From Paracentrotus lividus (Eukaryota > Echinodermata > Echinoidea > Camarodonta > Echinidae), in assembly GCA_940671915.1 (NCBI GenBank), contig CALNVZ010000641.1:6376852-6440851 (forward strand): a DNA stretch of 64,000 nt. The letters run 5' to 3'. Under the pieces are notes generated by a model. It saw nothing but the letters and a program-made list of their open reading frames with translations. It had not been told where the DNA came from and ran no database searches. A program made the translations under genes and the position numbers. Below are positions 11,935 through 25,238 of the stretch, piece after piece; the stretch's first letter is position 1, and each line of letters starts with the position of its first letter.

Positions 11935-12194
11935 TGTGACTCATCATATCAAAATCAGACACAAGTCGCCAGAAAGACAAGATTGCAACAAAACAATCCA
12001 TTTTTAAAGGCTTTCCCCTGATCATTTCTACTCATTTTTTTTACAAAGCATACAAGAAATATTAAAAATTCAGAAAATCAAAAAATATTCCCCCCCCCCC
12101 CCAATTAAGACAATTTTTATTATTTTGCTGATTTCATCGACACTGTGCTGAATTTGCTCGGCGACTTGTGTCTGATTTCGATGTGATGCATCAC
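11935..12194 (+). mobile_element. MITE family B, copy 1
   Basis: This 260-bp element has about 36-bp terminal inverted repeats: TGTGACTCATCATATC, then AATCAGACACAAGTCGCC at the left, and GGCGACTTGTGTCTGATTTC then GTGATGCATCACA at the right. A C14 run (12091-12104) sits in the middle. A second copy, reversed, is at 17795-18055. Confidence 0.8.
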
Positions 12195-13639
12195 AGTAGG
12201 TCTTTTAATAGTCAAAAACAAAGTCAAACCTTAGTTCTAAATGTGGTATCTTACTCAGATTCTGAGACGTTACTGAGACGTCTCCAAAATTGACAAACTA
12301 ATTTATTGAGCGAAAAAAAAGGCACAAATACGGATCATCATATAATATCTACGAATTTTTTGTGGGAACATTGAAGGGTCCTTTCGGATAGACCCATCAT
12401 CCACATTAAAATGTGATTATAATTAATTACTACGATATCCTATACTATACAGTGAAAGGACTATTAGGTTCACTAACCATGCTAACATTAGGAACTACTT
12501 GTAAACAACCAAAACCTACTGGGGAGTATTTTGTTGTACATTATAAATCAATTATTTAGGGATCTGTATAGGTCACCCCCAGTTCACATGAACTTGCCGA
12601 GTTGTCCAGTGTCAAACTTGCCACTCTTTTCCCTGCTATAAATAAACTACCCTCGACACAACATGGGGGATCATCTGTCATCGTGCGGGGCATGGTCAAG
12701 ACATCATACACCTATTTGAAATGGGGGGGGGGGGATCATAAATTTATAATGTAGTTTGATATTGACATGACTGAAACAATATCATTGGCTAAAAACGAAC
12801 CCTATTTCATTTTCGGATTAACGAACCCTGTTTTACTTTCGGATTAATGAAAACGATTTCATTTTTAATTGATTGAACGGTGTCCCGATATTTGCTCCAG
12901 TGAATTATCCGGAATTTAGGGGGTATTGGGATTTTGACGAAAGTGTATAGTTACGTTTGGGACCGATCTTCAACGTCACTATCCGTGGGACGTGACTGGG
13001 TTTGGAGCCTGGGTCCGCTCCATGTCAGTTTGTTGACTGATGCAGAGAGTTGACAATGAGCGTTATACCGCTCGATAAACATGATAAACTCCTGATTATT
13101 TCGTCGAACATGTCTAAGATGTAGTTTATGGTCAAGGGTTTCCGGTTTTTTTTTTTTTCTTTTTTTTTTCTTTTTTATTTCATTATTATTTTTATTTCTT
13201 TTTTTAATTTTAGGGAATAGTTTTACGTCTATTACGAAATTAATCACTTGATTATTTATTCGAGAATGACACTAGAAGCATATTCAGACTGAAGGAACCT
13301 TCGACCAATGAACTTCAGGACTCGTCAGTTAAACCCCTCCCCCATTCACCATAAATATTGCCTACGCCCATGACCCCCTCCCCCGAGAGCGTCGGAAGCT
13401 CTAAAGCATTGATGGGCAAGCATTGTAGCACAAATAGCTTGCCCCTTCAATCCTTTTTTCGCACATGCTTCTTGATCCCTCTGCTACCCCATCCTCTCCT
13501 CATACTCCATCCTGGCTGTCATTATTCATCATACCCATGCACTCAATTGCATTCAGATTCCCGCTATTATTCCGCCATTCAATGCCGCGTTACAATGATG
13601 GGAACTGACATGTCCGCATTCCCTGTACCACCTCTGTAA
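12195..13639. other. Intergenic DNA, nothing recognised
   Basis: It contains a G-run near 12723-12733 and T-rich tracts at 13146-13206. A GAGACGT-type short palindrome cluster lies near 12260-12285. Open frames at 12951-13247 (minus) and 13358-13639 are low-complexity or unrecognised. Confidence 0.3.
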
Positions 13640-13831
13640 TTTCATCACGTGTCACGCGCGGTGTTCGTTCCAGTCGCAATGTTTGAGGCCATCTTTAATC
13701 CCGACACCTTTCTCCTAGATACTGACGTCATAACTTTTTCTACACTTCTCTCATCTGAGCTGACCGTCAGTTTGCTCTCTTTGTTTCTTTCTCTTTGTCT
13801 CTGTCTCTGTCTCTCGATCTTTCTCTCTCTT

Positions 13832-13862
<31 letters not shown>

Positions 13863-15470
13863 CTTCTGCACCTGTATCAGGTGTCTCGAAGTCATCTACC
13901 TTTCTTTGTCTTATTGACTCTCCTTATATCCTCTTCTGTTTAAATTTAATATATTCCCTTACAAATTATTTCCCCACATTTATTTCGCTATAATGATTAT
14001 GTGTTGCTATGTCGCAATCGTAATGAGTCTCAATGTTTGCCCACTTTTAATCCCGACACATGTATGTTTATTGTATGTACAACCAATGGGGAACTGAAGG
14101 CGGGGCCATGTGACAGATATATAGGCATATGGGCGCAAGAGGCCGCTGATTATTTTCTCTTTTTGTCTTTCTCCCAAGGTTGAAATAATTCTTAAAACTT
14201 TCAATTAAATATCTATTGAGATTAAAATGCTCTACTTACGGATTTGGTCATGTTATCTCCTAAATTTCCATCTAAATTAAACAATTTAGGTAATCAGCTC
14301 CAAAGACAATTAAAAACTCATTTCATGTTAACGTAATTGAAGCAAGGCTACTATCATAATTTGATTTTAACTTTCATCAATTTGTCGTCTCCTCTGAATT
14401 TATGTGACTATCTTGTATCTTGTTATCTAATGTGATAGTAAATACGATTTTGCTGTGATATTTGGTAAAGATGTATTTTGTGTGCTTTTTGTAAATCGTC
14501 GTTTAATTACATACACAAAACACATTATGTGGGGACAATGTATCATTATGCTAACAAGGTCATGCGAGGTTGTCTCACCCAAGGCTGAATTTTTAAATAA
14601 ATTTTCCGTAAAATATATAATGAGATTTAAAATGTTCTTCTTACGAATTTGGTCACGTTTCCCCCTTAATCTTCCATTGATATTAAACAATAGGTAATCA
14701 GGCTCCAAAGGCAATTACAAACTAATTTGATGATTTACGTAATTGAAGCAAGCCCTACTATCATAATTTGATTTTTGGAACTTCTAACTTTCAACAGTTC
14801 GTCGTCTTCTCTGAATTTCTGTGCCTATCTTGTATCTTGTATCTTATTTAAAGTATATCACGATGTTTCTGTGACATTTGTAAAGATGTATTTTGTGTGC
14901 TTTTTTGTAAATCGTCGTTTAATTACATACACAAAATACATAGCGTGGGACTATGCATCATGAATATTCATTAGGGTCAGGCGTTCGCGTGCGGCATTTT
15001 CATGTAATGGCATTGTTCAGCTGTTCATGGCATTGTTCAGGTGCCTTTATTCTTTACAACATATCGAACCGCTCAGTCTTGCCGCTATGAACATACGTGG
15101 ACACCATTCAGAGCTCGCCCCTTCTCTCAACGTGTCTCTCATCTTACCCTCTGTTTTTTTCTCCTCTCTCCTCTCTCTCTTTCTCTCTCTCTCATTTCTC
15201 TCTCCTACGCCTGATAATTGTATCTCTATCTTCTCTTTCCTGGTCTCATTGACTCTCTTCTCTCTCCTTCTGTTTTATTTCTATATTTTTAATGTTATAA
15301 GTTTGCATGTCATTTATTTCGCTATAGTGATTATAATATATATTGCTAAATTATAAATATATGGTTGATATATCACATTTAAAAAAGCATTCACACAGAT
15401 GCCCAAACCCTGTCTATGTCTTTGTTCTTCTCTTTCCCTTTTCGTCCTCTGTCTCTCTTTGTTTCCTTTT

Positions 15471-15511
<41 letters not shown>

Positions 15512-15640
15512 CTCTCTTCCATCATCTCCCATATATATTTCTGCCTCTCTATTCCTCCTCTCTCTCTCTCTCTCTCTCTCTCCCTCCCTCTGTCTCTCTG
15601 GCTATCTATCTCTCTCGCTTTCTTCAATGCAGGTCATCTT
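13640..15640. repeat. CT-rich, partly duplicated block
   Basis: Two CT-microsatellite stretches (13790-13864 and 15155-15610) are each followed by related sequence. For example, CATTTATTTCGCTATAATGA near 13975 recurs near 15309 as CATTTATTTCGCTATAGTGA. Between them a unit of about 400-416 bases is tandemly duplicated (listed separately). Translations of the CT runs give leucine/serine frames that are not genes. A 20-base direct repeat, ATGGCATTGTTCAG twice, lies at 15007-15043. Confidence 0.6.
14200..15010 (+). repeat. Two-copy tandem duplication, unit about 0.4 kb
   Basis: AAGATGTATTTTGTGTGCTT occurs at about 14467 and again at about 14883. TAAATCGTCGTTTAATTAC follows in both, and GAGATTAAAATGCTC/GAGATTTAAAATGTTC also recur in order about 403 bases apart. 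The copies differ by many substitutions and small indels, so the duplication is old. No coding frame is shared between copies. Confidence 0.75.
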
Positions 15641-16798
15641 TATCGATTATTCGGGGATGCCTCAGGAAACAGAACATAATAACTTGGAGCCATTATGACC
15701 AAATGAAAAGACATTGGTGAATAAAACATGAATGTACCGGTAATTTGAGTGCTTTCTTGACAGTCAATTGAGGTTAATATACCCTTACATCATAACGAAC
15801 GCATCAAGTTTATTATTTTTCTTGTAGCCGAATAAAACTAAAATACCAATACCAGGTTTGGTAAATGGTGGTAGCGATACATCTTGATAACATAACTGAC
15901 TTTGTAGTATTTAAAGAACTGAAAATGTTGTTCGTGGGGACTTTTTTTTTTATATATGTCTTCTCAATATCGTTGTAAAACACTAACACCGCAAAGTCCC
16001 CGAATCCCTTTATAGTCCCCCAGACTATAATTTAGTGATCATTGGGAAGGAAATTAAGATGACAATCACCAATTATCTAAAATAATACACATTGTTGTAT
16101 ATCAAGGACATGCAGCCGTCCGTATACTGTAGTGTCGATAATGAAAACTAATTACTTAACTGACGCACATAAACCTCATTTTACCGCGTTAATTGATACC
16201 CAAGGTCAATTTTGGTTGATAATATGACAGCTTTTCAATACTCGTTTAACCAGAGTATGTATACAACGTTCATGTCTTTGTGAGATGTTACCCTACATGC
16301 AAGTATGCTTTACAATTACCAACTTTAAACAATTGTGTAGACTTAAGTGGTGCTTTTCAATGTAACATAGTTTTCTGGTCTTTATGCCTTGAAATCATTA
16401 AGTAATGATTTATTTCCATTAGCTATTTTTTATCTTTAATTGCTATTTTTATTAATCAATATCAATCAATTAGAATGTATATTATAATTTCCTTTGTGTC
16501 AAGTTGGGGTCCTGAAGGAAAGACATTTTTTTATCGCATAAAAAAAAAATTATGTTCTCGTTTTCAATTCAAAAGTCCTGTTTGATTTGTATACGGAATA
16601 TTAAACTATATAACATAACACAATCATGTACCATACCAGGGCTCCGTAACAAAAAGATTTGCGAGCAACTGCAAATTCGAAAAACTATCCAGATTGGTTG
16701 CTGGTCTGCATGTCTTTTAAACAAAATGCGCATATAACAATGATCTTGATTCGAAATTGCCATTTAGCGATTTATTACAAACAATAGGCATACGGGGC
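15641..16798. other. Intergenic DNA, nothing recognised (within left arm)
   Basis: AT-rich sequence. The overlapping frames at 16552-16763 on both strands are unrecognised. No mobile-element ends were seen. Confidence 0.3.
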
Positions 16799-16942
16799 CC
16801 AGGGGGGCATTTCATAAAATGACTTGTCGGACATTTTATCCGACAAATTTTCTCTCAGCCAATCAGATGCAAGCATTTCAGTAGTTTATAACAGTTTATC
16901 GGATAAAACGTCCGACAAGTCCTTTGATGAAATGCCCTCCAG
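16799..16942 (-). mobile_element. MITE family A, copy 3
   Basis: It starts GGGGGGCATTTCATAAAATG and ends TTGATGAAATGCCCTCC. The core reads CAGCCAATCAGATGCAAGC, the complement of copy 1, so it lies in the opposite orientation. A badly degraded counterpart lies in the right arm of the fold-back at 28430-28607. Confidence 0.8.
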
Positions 16943-17794
16943 ATTGGCCCTATTCATATTTAGAATGTTTGCTTAATGATTGACAGGGCGCCTGCGGGTA
17001 TTTCCCCGTTTGGGGTATTTTTACATTTTGTTATAAAAGTAAAATGAAATTAAATATTTTTGTTTTCAAAATCTCAATCTTCAAGTGTTTACTGAATGTT
17101 AGTTCAATAAATTTAAAGCATAAACCAGAAATTCATGACAAAGACTCCAGGGAAGAGTGATCATTATCAAGAACGTTGATCACAAAATTGGCAACGTGAT
17201 TTGCGATAACTGATACAACATTAAAATGACTGTAGGCTACCCGGGAGGGCTATGTAATTTTGTTTACGTAATGTACATAGATTAACGTATCTCTCCATAT
17301 CTCTAAAGTAAAGTGCTTGTGAGAAATGCTGTACGTCATGTGCTCCACCCACGTGTTACATTAGTGGTGTGGTGTGCTGTTATACTTTTCTCTTTCTTTT
17401 CCTTTCTCGCCGTTCTTTTTGAGAAGATTTTATCATTCTGCCATTAAACGGTGAACTGTTATAATGTATTCCCATTTTCTTTTAATAGATACCGCTCAAT
17501 CAAACTCGGTCATTTATTTAGGTAGACGAGGTATTAAACTCTGCAGATGCACGAATTCGAATACACTTTTTAAAAAAAAAACACTTAAAAAAAAAGACAA
17601 GCTTTGGAAACACAAGACATAAGGCGCAGAAATTAAAAAGTTAAAATGCCCCCCCCCCCCCCGAAGAAAAAATGTGCAAAACTTTGGTTGTTTTTGGTTG
17701 TTGTCTTGTTTTTATTTATATAGCAGTTTAATGCAAGCAACAACATTCATGAAGAATTTGCAGCGGGTTTTTAAAAAAACTGAAATAATATATA

Positions 17795-18055
17795 TGTGAC
17801 GCATCACACCGAAATCAGACACAAGTCGCCGATCAAATTCAGCACTGTGTCGAGGAAATCGGCAAAATATTCAAAATTGTCTTATTTGGGGAAAATATTT
17901 TTTTTCTATTTTCTGAATTGTCAATGTTTCTTGTATGCTCTTCCAAAAAAATGAGTAGAAATGATTAGGGGAAAGCCTTTAAAAATGGATTATTTTGTTG
18001 CAATCTTTGATTCTTTTCTGGCGACTTGTGTCTGATTTCGATATGATGGGTCACA
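17795..18055 (-). mobile_element. MITE family B, copy 2, with TATA flanks
   Basis: The 261-bp element begins TGTGACGCATCACACCG and AATCAGACACAAGTCGCC, and ends GGCGACTTGTGTCTGATTTC and GATGGGTCACA. The interior is the reverse complement of copy 1 at 11935. TATA lies immediately on both sides, a plausible 4-bp (or TA) target duplication. A poly-C run sits just upstream at about 17650-17662. A noisy counterpart is at 25239-25485. Confidence 0.8.
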
Positions 18056-18269
18056 TATAGCATATTTTCATGATTGTTATGAGATAAACATGCCGTAGAA
18101 AATTGGATACAAAGAAATATTAATAAACTACATTTTGTGTATTCCCTCTCTGTGGTATTCTGTAATATACAATATTTACCATAAAAATTTTTAAAACTGA
18201 AGAAAAAATGGAAAATCTTAAGGAAATAAAATTTCAATTGTTTTGTTATCTACGTTAGATGTGGACACA

Positions 18270-18620
18270 TTTTCTTTCTGTTTCTCTTTCTCTATCTCTC
18301 TCTCTCTTTCTCTCTCTCTCTCTCACTCTCTCTCTCTCTTTCTGTTTCTATCTCTCTCTCTCTCTTTCACTCTGTCACTCTCTCTCTCTCTCTCTTCCTC
18401 TCTATCTCTCTCTCCCTCTTTTTGTTTTTTTTTTCTCTCTCTCTATATATCTCTCTATCTCTCTTCTCTCTCCCTTACTGCCTCTATTTCCATTTCTCAT
18501 TATCCCTTTATTTTTTCTGTGTTTTTTTTTCTCATTCTCTCTCTCTCTCTTTCTTTCTCTTTCACTCCATATTTCTCTATCCTTCCTTCATAAATGACTC
18601 TCTCCCAATCCATCTTTAAT
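18270..18620. repeat. (CT)n-rich microsatellite block
   Basis: Interrupted CT repeats with T-runs. All three forward frames are open simply because of the repeat. The matching right-arm segment (about 24700-25035) is a GA-rich, more interrupted version. Confidence 0.9.
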
Positions 18621-19014
18621 TAGCGTTTATTAAACCTACAATCAATTAAAAAAATAAATTGGTGATTATTGTCAGATCGACTTGGTTTTAGTAGATTAAT
18701 TAACATATATTACGCACTTATCTCCAATTACCATAGAGAGTGAGTTGCTTTATTAGCTGCCTGAGTCATAAGTCAACATCACGACTCACTTTTAATTTTT
18801 CAATTATCTTTGCAAGACTTATTTTTTTACATTGTAAGTTATGGCGTAGAATTATCCACAAATAGGCCGTACACCAGATAATGATATGAAAATTGTTGGT
18901 GTTGTTTCTTATTTTACCGAGAAGCCTAAGGAAAATGTGAAAGTTTGAGCAAAATCGTTATTTATTTCTTTTTTATTTCATCTATTCATTCTTCACGTTT
19001 TTCTTTATCTCGTT
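18621..19014. other. AT-rich DNA, nothing recognised
   Basis: No coding, RNA or mobile-element signal was seen. Confidence 0.3.
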
Positions 19015-19315
19015 TATTTCGTTCTCTCTCTCTCTCTCTCTCTCCCTTTCTCTTTCTTTCTTTCTATATCTATCTCTTACTATTCTCTCCCGAATTTCTG
19101 ATATCCTGACAAACACTCGATCTGTGTATTTTTCTTGCTCTATCTAACTCTCTCTCTCTTTCTTTCTCTCTTTCTTTCTCTCTCTATCCATCCTTATATA
19201 TATATTCTCTCTCGAATTTCTGACACCCTTACACACTCTCAACATGTGTATCTTTCTTGCTCTTTCTACCTCTCTCTCTCTCTCTCTCTCCCTCTTATGA
19301 TCCCAACAAATTTCT
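19015..19315 (+). repeat. CT-rich block with a tandem spacer
   Basis: CT microsatellite alternates with two copies of a spacer that starts GAATTTCTGA, runs through CCTGACAAACACTCGATC in copy one and CCCTTACACACTCTCAAC in copy two, and ends near TTTCTTGCTCT. The period is about 130 bases. It is part of the left fold-back arm. Confidence 0.6.
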
Positions 19316-20959
19316 GGACCACAGTAAGCCGATACTGGGCTGCATTATCAATATTCGTACCGGCATCCCACGGGGTAAAACCACATATAGAATAGCGAAT
19401 TCATGTCAAGAGACCTTTTAATGAATTCATATCTGGCCCGTGTTTTCAAAAGAATTCAATAAGAGAAATTGCCAAGAAGAAGGATATTGTAGCTCTTATG
19501 TGAGGTGTCCATTTACTAGATTTGGACCTCTCTCTCTCTCAAAAAAAAAAAAAAAAACATTGTGATCGCAAGAGTCCGTAGGGTATTAAAAAGCGCGAAG
19601 CTCAAAATTCTTAACATTGATGGAAAAGGTATCAAACTAGTTTGAAGGTGGCCATACTCGAATTACTAAACTGGGTTCCAGGGCACGTTTACCCAACCAA
19701 CGTGTCTCTATATTAATCACCCCTTAAGAGTTACTTTAAATCCTCATAAACAATCCTAGGACCATATAATCTGAGTATTTAACAGGTAAAAAGGGTCTAA
19801 ATAATCCCATTATGCGGGGTCAATCATATAATGATAATAAACATTTATCTCTTAAATTGACACGAAATGGAAAATGGCCCACTGAACCAAAATATGGTCA
19901 TTTTGACCATCCATTCCGGGGGAAGTTGTCGTCAAATACTTGTACTGCTTAGATTATATTTATCGTTTAGACGTGAAACAAAGGACAAATATATGTATCA
20001 GTAGACTGTCAAAACACTGTCCCCCCAAACAACCCCAAAAAAAACAACACCAACAACAACAACAAGCAACAACAACAAAAAACAAACAATCCTTGAAGTT
20101 TGGAATAAAACACAAGAAAATGAATTAATCAGTTTGGTCAAGGTTTATGAGATATATATAATATTATATACCAATCTTTCATGTCCTTATTTGTATCATG
20201 TAGACTATTTGGTATCTGAGAGAATAAGTACGATATAAAAGCAATATAAATCTCGGCCTTGGGTGAGATATTTTGTATCAGATATGTTTTTAGGAAAAAT
20301 GTTGAGATCAACAGGAACTGTTGGATCTTCAGAGGCCTTGGATAACACCCAATGGTGTCATATTTCAAGATAAATAACCACCATGATGTCCATAATGGTT
20401 TATAAAACAACAACATGTGGTTTCTATTTACAGCCCTTGACTTCCATTTCGTTTTAGATACTCAAAAAAAGACTCACTACCCCTTACTCTAAAGGAAATT
20501 AAGAAATATATATATGTATATATATATATAATAAATTAATAAATATCACATAAACTGTCCATAAACATCATTATCACATTATTTAGTGCAAAGTGAATTG
20601 AAATACATAATCAAAAATTAATATATTATATCGTTTGAAGCCCCCTCATATCCCGTATGTAACCATCATGACCGTCTCCATTTCTAAAGATGTCTTAAGT
20701 TGTTATCAATAATATCAGCAAGAGTTATTATCCTGCTCAGTTGAGCAACTGTGATAACAAAGGTACGTGTAGAACTTGTCAATGGAAATCAATGCGGAGC
20801 TAAAAATGACGAAAGATCCTACACTACAGACTGCTTTTGTAAGATAGAATTAAAAGTTAAAACAGCATTTTTGGCACACGTTTGACATTTTAGTGTCTCC
20901 CTATTGTTTTATTTTGTATGCTTCCTCTTCCTTGCTTATTGTTTTGTCCGTCCCCCCCC
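19316..20959. other. AT-rich DNA up to the gap, nothing recognised
   Basis: It contains a poly-A tract at about 19541-19557, a CAA-rich stretch near 20036-20085 and a TA-rich stretch at 20508-20535. It ends in C8 at 20952-20959, directly against the N gap. No gene is visible. Confidence 0.35.
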
Positions 20960-20984
20960 NNNNNNNNNNNNNNNNNNNNNNNNN
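20960..20984. other. Assembly gap (25 N)
   Basis: Exactly 25 undetermined bases. A round fixed length points to a placeholder rather than a measured gap. It sits at the apex of the fold-back, immediately after the left arm. Confidence 0.98.
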
Positions 20985-22440
20985 CTCGGAAACATGACCA
21001 CTTCGTTGTTTTTTAAACAACAATACAGATACCCAATATCTGAATCCCAAGACATGTTTACTTAACATATCTATCAAATTTCATTAAAATTTTCCATTTT
21101 TTATCTCTTCTTTCTCTAGCATGAACAGCCAAAAATCAATCCAGCTTGAATATGGACAAAATAAAATAAGATATACGTTATATAGTAACGTTCCGTTGCT
21201 CCGTGCTCACAATTGGCCAAAACCATTCATCTTTGGATGACCTACCTGATAGGCCGACACCCCTGGACCGCTCAAGTTCGCTCCTACGAACTGCCCTTAC
21301 CCCCATTTAAAAATTAAATCGGCCTGGTTGCCCCTTCCAAGATACAAAATCACCCCCGCGACCGTGCAAGCATCATTCTCAAAACAGCACCCATGCCATA
21401 CTGAATATACTGCTTATTGTAATAATGAAAATTTCAATCTGGCAATGAAGGAGATATAATGCAAATCGGAAAGCGTAGAGAAGCAGGAATTCACACTCCT
21501 ATTCCGAAATCTCATACCCACTATATATAACTCTTAAATGAAAAAATGATGAAAAAAAATGAAAAGAGTGTCCTTTCATGAAAGGAATTTTTAATTCAAC
21601 CACTCGAAAGAAATCTTTTAAAAAGTTACATTTGATATATAATATGCATAGCCAATGAAAGATTCACTTACGACGACCCAGACACCCGGCCTTAAGCCCT
21701 CTTACCTAGAAATCAGAAGAAAAAAAAAACCTGCATAACTGAACCTTGACCAAATCGTACTTAACGCTTTAGCACCCTAAATCACTTCTACTTAGTCACC
21801 TAAAGAATTTTGAAGAGATATAGTGAAAGACTTGGAACGCTAAGCTCATAATTGCGTCGAAGTCACGATTGATTTATCAGTCGGCTTTCCAATAAGACGA
21901 GTCCCCGGCAATCGATCATCCACATTATGATCATTATCATGTAAACGAAGCGACTACACGCGAATGAATTGAGGATTTGGGAAGAGCCCCATCAGACGCC
22001 TGAGCTGTGTTGTGACCTTCATGACAATCCCACAAATCTGACATCATTCAGATAAGATTTCAAAGAAAGCCTGAAATAAATCACCTTCCTGGATTCGAAG
22101 ACATAGACGGGCAAGAGGGATGACAGGGCAGGAAAAGGATGTTGGCTAGTGGGACACAGGCATTGTGATGAAAACAAAAAGCGAGAGAGAGATGAGAGAG
22201 AGCAGAGAACGGGAGAGAAGAGGGAAGAGAGAGAGAAAGATGAGAGAAGAGACACTTTGATAAATGCAGGTATACGAAGTGCCATGGATCCTGAACACCA
22301 AAAGAGATAAAGAAAAATGGAAGAAGGGGGATACCGTATCGAGACGTGGGAGGCGAAAAACAATATAACTAATATTCCAGATTTAGTCGTGAGCAAGATG
22401 TGGAGAGAAGAAAAGAAGAAGAAGAGAGAGAAAGATAGAG
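20985..22440. other. Single-copy loop of the fold-back
   Basis: This 1.45-kb stretch has no partner in the left arm. It is bounded by the N gap on one side and by the start of the reverse-complement arm on the other. It holds a GA-rich stretch (22180-22250 and 22400-22480) but no gene or mobile-element end. The minus-strand frame at 22019-22483 is a translation of the GA/CT-rich sequence. Confidence 0.6.
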
Positions 22441-25238
22441 GAAGGGCGGACAAAAACAATAGCAAGAAGAGGAAGCTATACAAAATAAAACAATAGGAGA
22501 CACTAAAAAGTCAAACGTTGCCAAAAATCGTTTAACTTTATCTATCTTACAAAACAGTTCAGTAGTAGACTTCGTCATTTTTAGCCTCCGCATGATTCTT
22601 TGAAAGTATAACACGTACCATTGTTCATCCAGTGCGCAACTGAGCAGCAGATATAATAAACTCTTGCATGATATATCCAAGAAACACCTTAAACATCTTT
22701 AGTAAATGAACCGGTCATGATCGGTTACATACGGATATGAGGGGCTTCAAACATATATATAATTAATTTTGATATATTATTTCAACACTTTGCACGTAAA
22801 TAATGTGAATAATGGTTTATGGACAGTTTTGATATATAATTTATTAATAATATATATACAATATAATATTCTATCCCTTTAGAGTAAGGTAGTGAGTCAT
22901 TTTTTGACCAGTTCTAAAACGAATGAATCAAGGCGTAAATAGAACCAATGTTGTTGTTATAAACCATTATGACATCATGTGTTATTATCTTGAAATTATA
23001 CACCATTGGTGTTATCCACAGCTCTTCAAGATCCAACAGCTTCCTGTTGATCTCAACATTTTCCTAAAAACATATCTGAACAAAATATCTCACCCAAGCC
23101 GAGATTTATATTGCTTTTAATCTACTTATTCCTCAGTAACCAAATAGTCTACATGATACAAATAGGACATGAAAGATTGTATATAAAAATATATATATCT
23201 CATAAACCATTGACCAAACTGAATCATTTCTCTGTGTGTTTAATTCCAAACTCAAGATTGTTGTTTTGTTTTGTTGCTTGTTGTTGTTGTTGTTTCTTTT
23301 TTTGCCCGGATGGGGGGACAGGTTTTGACGTCTATATACAAATCTTTCTTTTTTCACGTCTAAAACATAAAATCAATCATAAGCATACAAGTATTACACA
23401 CTCCCCCGGAATGATGGTAAAAAGACCCCATATTTGGTCTAGCGCCAAATTCCCATTCGTGTCAAAAACTAAGAGAAAATGTTATTATATATAGATTGAC
23501 CCCTCAATAATGGAATTATTATAACCCTTTATTACCTTTACATTCCAGACCCTTATATGTCCTATGGAATTGTTTATGAGAATTAAAGTAACTCTTAAGG
23601 GTGATTTAATGAAACACGTGTTGGTAAACGGCCCTGAACCCAGTTTAGTAAATATCGCAACAAAATTATGCCAACTTCAAACTAGTTTATACACTTTTCC
23701 ACACCATGTTAAAGAATTTGAGCCTTCGCTTTTACATACCCTACGGACTCTTGCGATCACAATGTTTTTTTTTTTTTTTTTGAGAAGAGAGAGTCCAAAT
23801 CTAGTAAATGACACCTCCATAAGAGACTACCAATACCTTCTTCTGGCAATTTCTCTTAGAATTCTTTGAAACACGGGCCAGATATGAATTCATTAAAGTC
23901 TCTTGACATGAATTCGCTATTCTATTGTGTTTACCCCGTGGATGCCGTACGAATATTGAAATGCAGCCCGTCGCTATGTGGTCCAGAAATTGTTGGGATC
24001 AAAGGAAGGAGAGAGAGAAGAGAGAAGTAGAAAGAGCAAGAAAATACAATGTTGAGATGTGTAAGGGTCAGAAATCGAGAGCAGAGATATGAATATAAGA
24101 ATGGATAGAGAGAGAGAGAAAGACAAGGATGGAAAGAAAAAGCGATTAATGAAGAAAGACAAGAAATAATCACACAGATCCGAGTGGTTAGATCGATATC
24201 AGAAATCGGAGAGAATATAAAGAATAGAAATATAGAAAGACAGAAAGAGGAAAGGAGAGAGAGAGAAGAGAGAGAGAACGAAATACAACCGAGAATAGAA
24301 GAAATCTGAAGAATGAATAGATAAATAAAAAAGAATAATAATAACGATTTTCTTGCAACTTACCCAACATTTCCTAGCTCCCTCGTCCAATCAAAGAAAC
24401 AACAACCAACAATTTATATATCATTATACTGACTGTGGTACGCTATCTTGTGGATAAAATTCTAACACCAAACATTAACAATGCTAAAAAAAAAAAAAGT
24501 CTGGCAAAGATATATTGAAGAAATTAAAAAGTTGAGATCGTGATGGTACTGACTCAGGCACAATAAAGCAACTCACTCTCTATGTAAGTGGAGATAATGG
24601 CGTAAATATGTTAAAATTTCTACTAAACCAATGTCGATTCTGACAATAATCACAATTTTACTTTTTAAATGTGTAGTTAATAAACGCTAATTACAAGATG
24701 GATTGGGAGAGAGTCATATGAAGAAGGATAAACTGAGAATATGGTAAAGAGAGAAAGGAAAGAGAGAGAGAATGACGAAAAAACACAGAAAAACCATAAA
24801 GGGAAATGAGAATGGCCTAAAAAGAGCGCATTAAGGGAAGAGAGAAGAAAGAAGAGAGATATAAGAGAGAAGAGAAAAAACAAAGAGAAGAGTAGAGAAG
24901 AGAAGAGGAAATGACGAGAATCGTGAAAGAACCAGTAGATCGTCAAAGAAGAGAGACGAGATAGAAACAAAAAGAGAGAGAGAGAGGAGAAAGAGAAGAG
25001 AAAGACGAGAGAGAGAAGAGAAAGAGAAACAGAAAGAAATGTGTCCAGATCTAACGTAGATAACAAACAATGAAATTTTTTCCTTAAAGATTTCCATTTC
25101 TCAGTTTATAATACAATTATTTAGTAATATTATATTACTAGCGAATATACCACAGAGAGGGAAACACAAAATGAAGTTTATAATATTCTGTTCCAATTTC
25201 TAAGGAAATGTTTATCTCAATAACAATCATGAAAATCT

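Larger units (their letters stand above)
14200..20959 (+). repeat. Left arm of the giant fold-back (inverted repeat)
   Basis: This arm recurs as its reverse complement between about 22440 and 32120. Anchors (left to right) are: 20880-20959 to 22443-22520; 20640-20690 to 22709-22760; 19800-19925 to 23400-23530; 19080-19310 to 23990-24230; 17795-18055 to 25239-25485; 16799-16942 to 28430-28607; 16130-16165 to 29395-29445; 15020-15110 to 30880-31000; 14520-14590 to 31680-31760; and 14360-14440 to 31870-31990. This copy has clean microsatellites and homopolymers, so it looks like the more accurate version. Confidence 0.85.

Noticed and set aside
22019..22483. 154-codon minus-strand frame
   Set aside because: Leucine/serine-rich translation of GA/CT-rich DNA in sequence suspected of errors.
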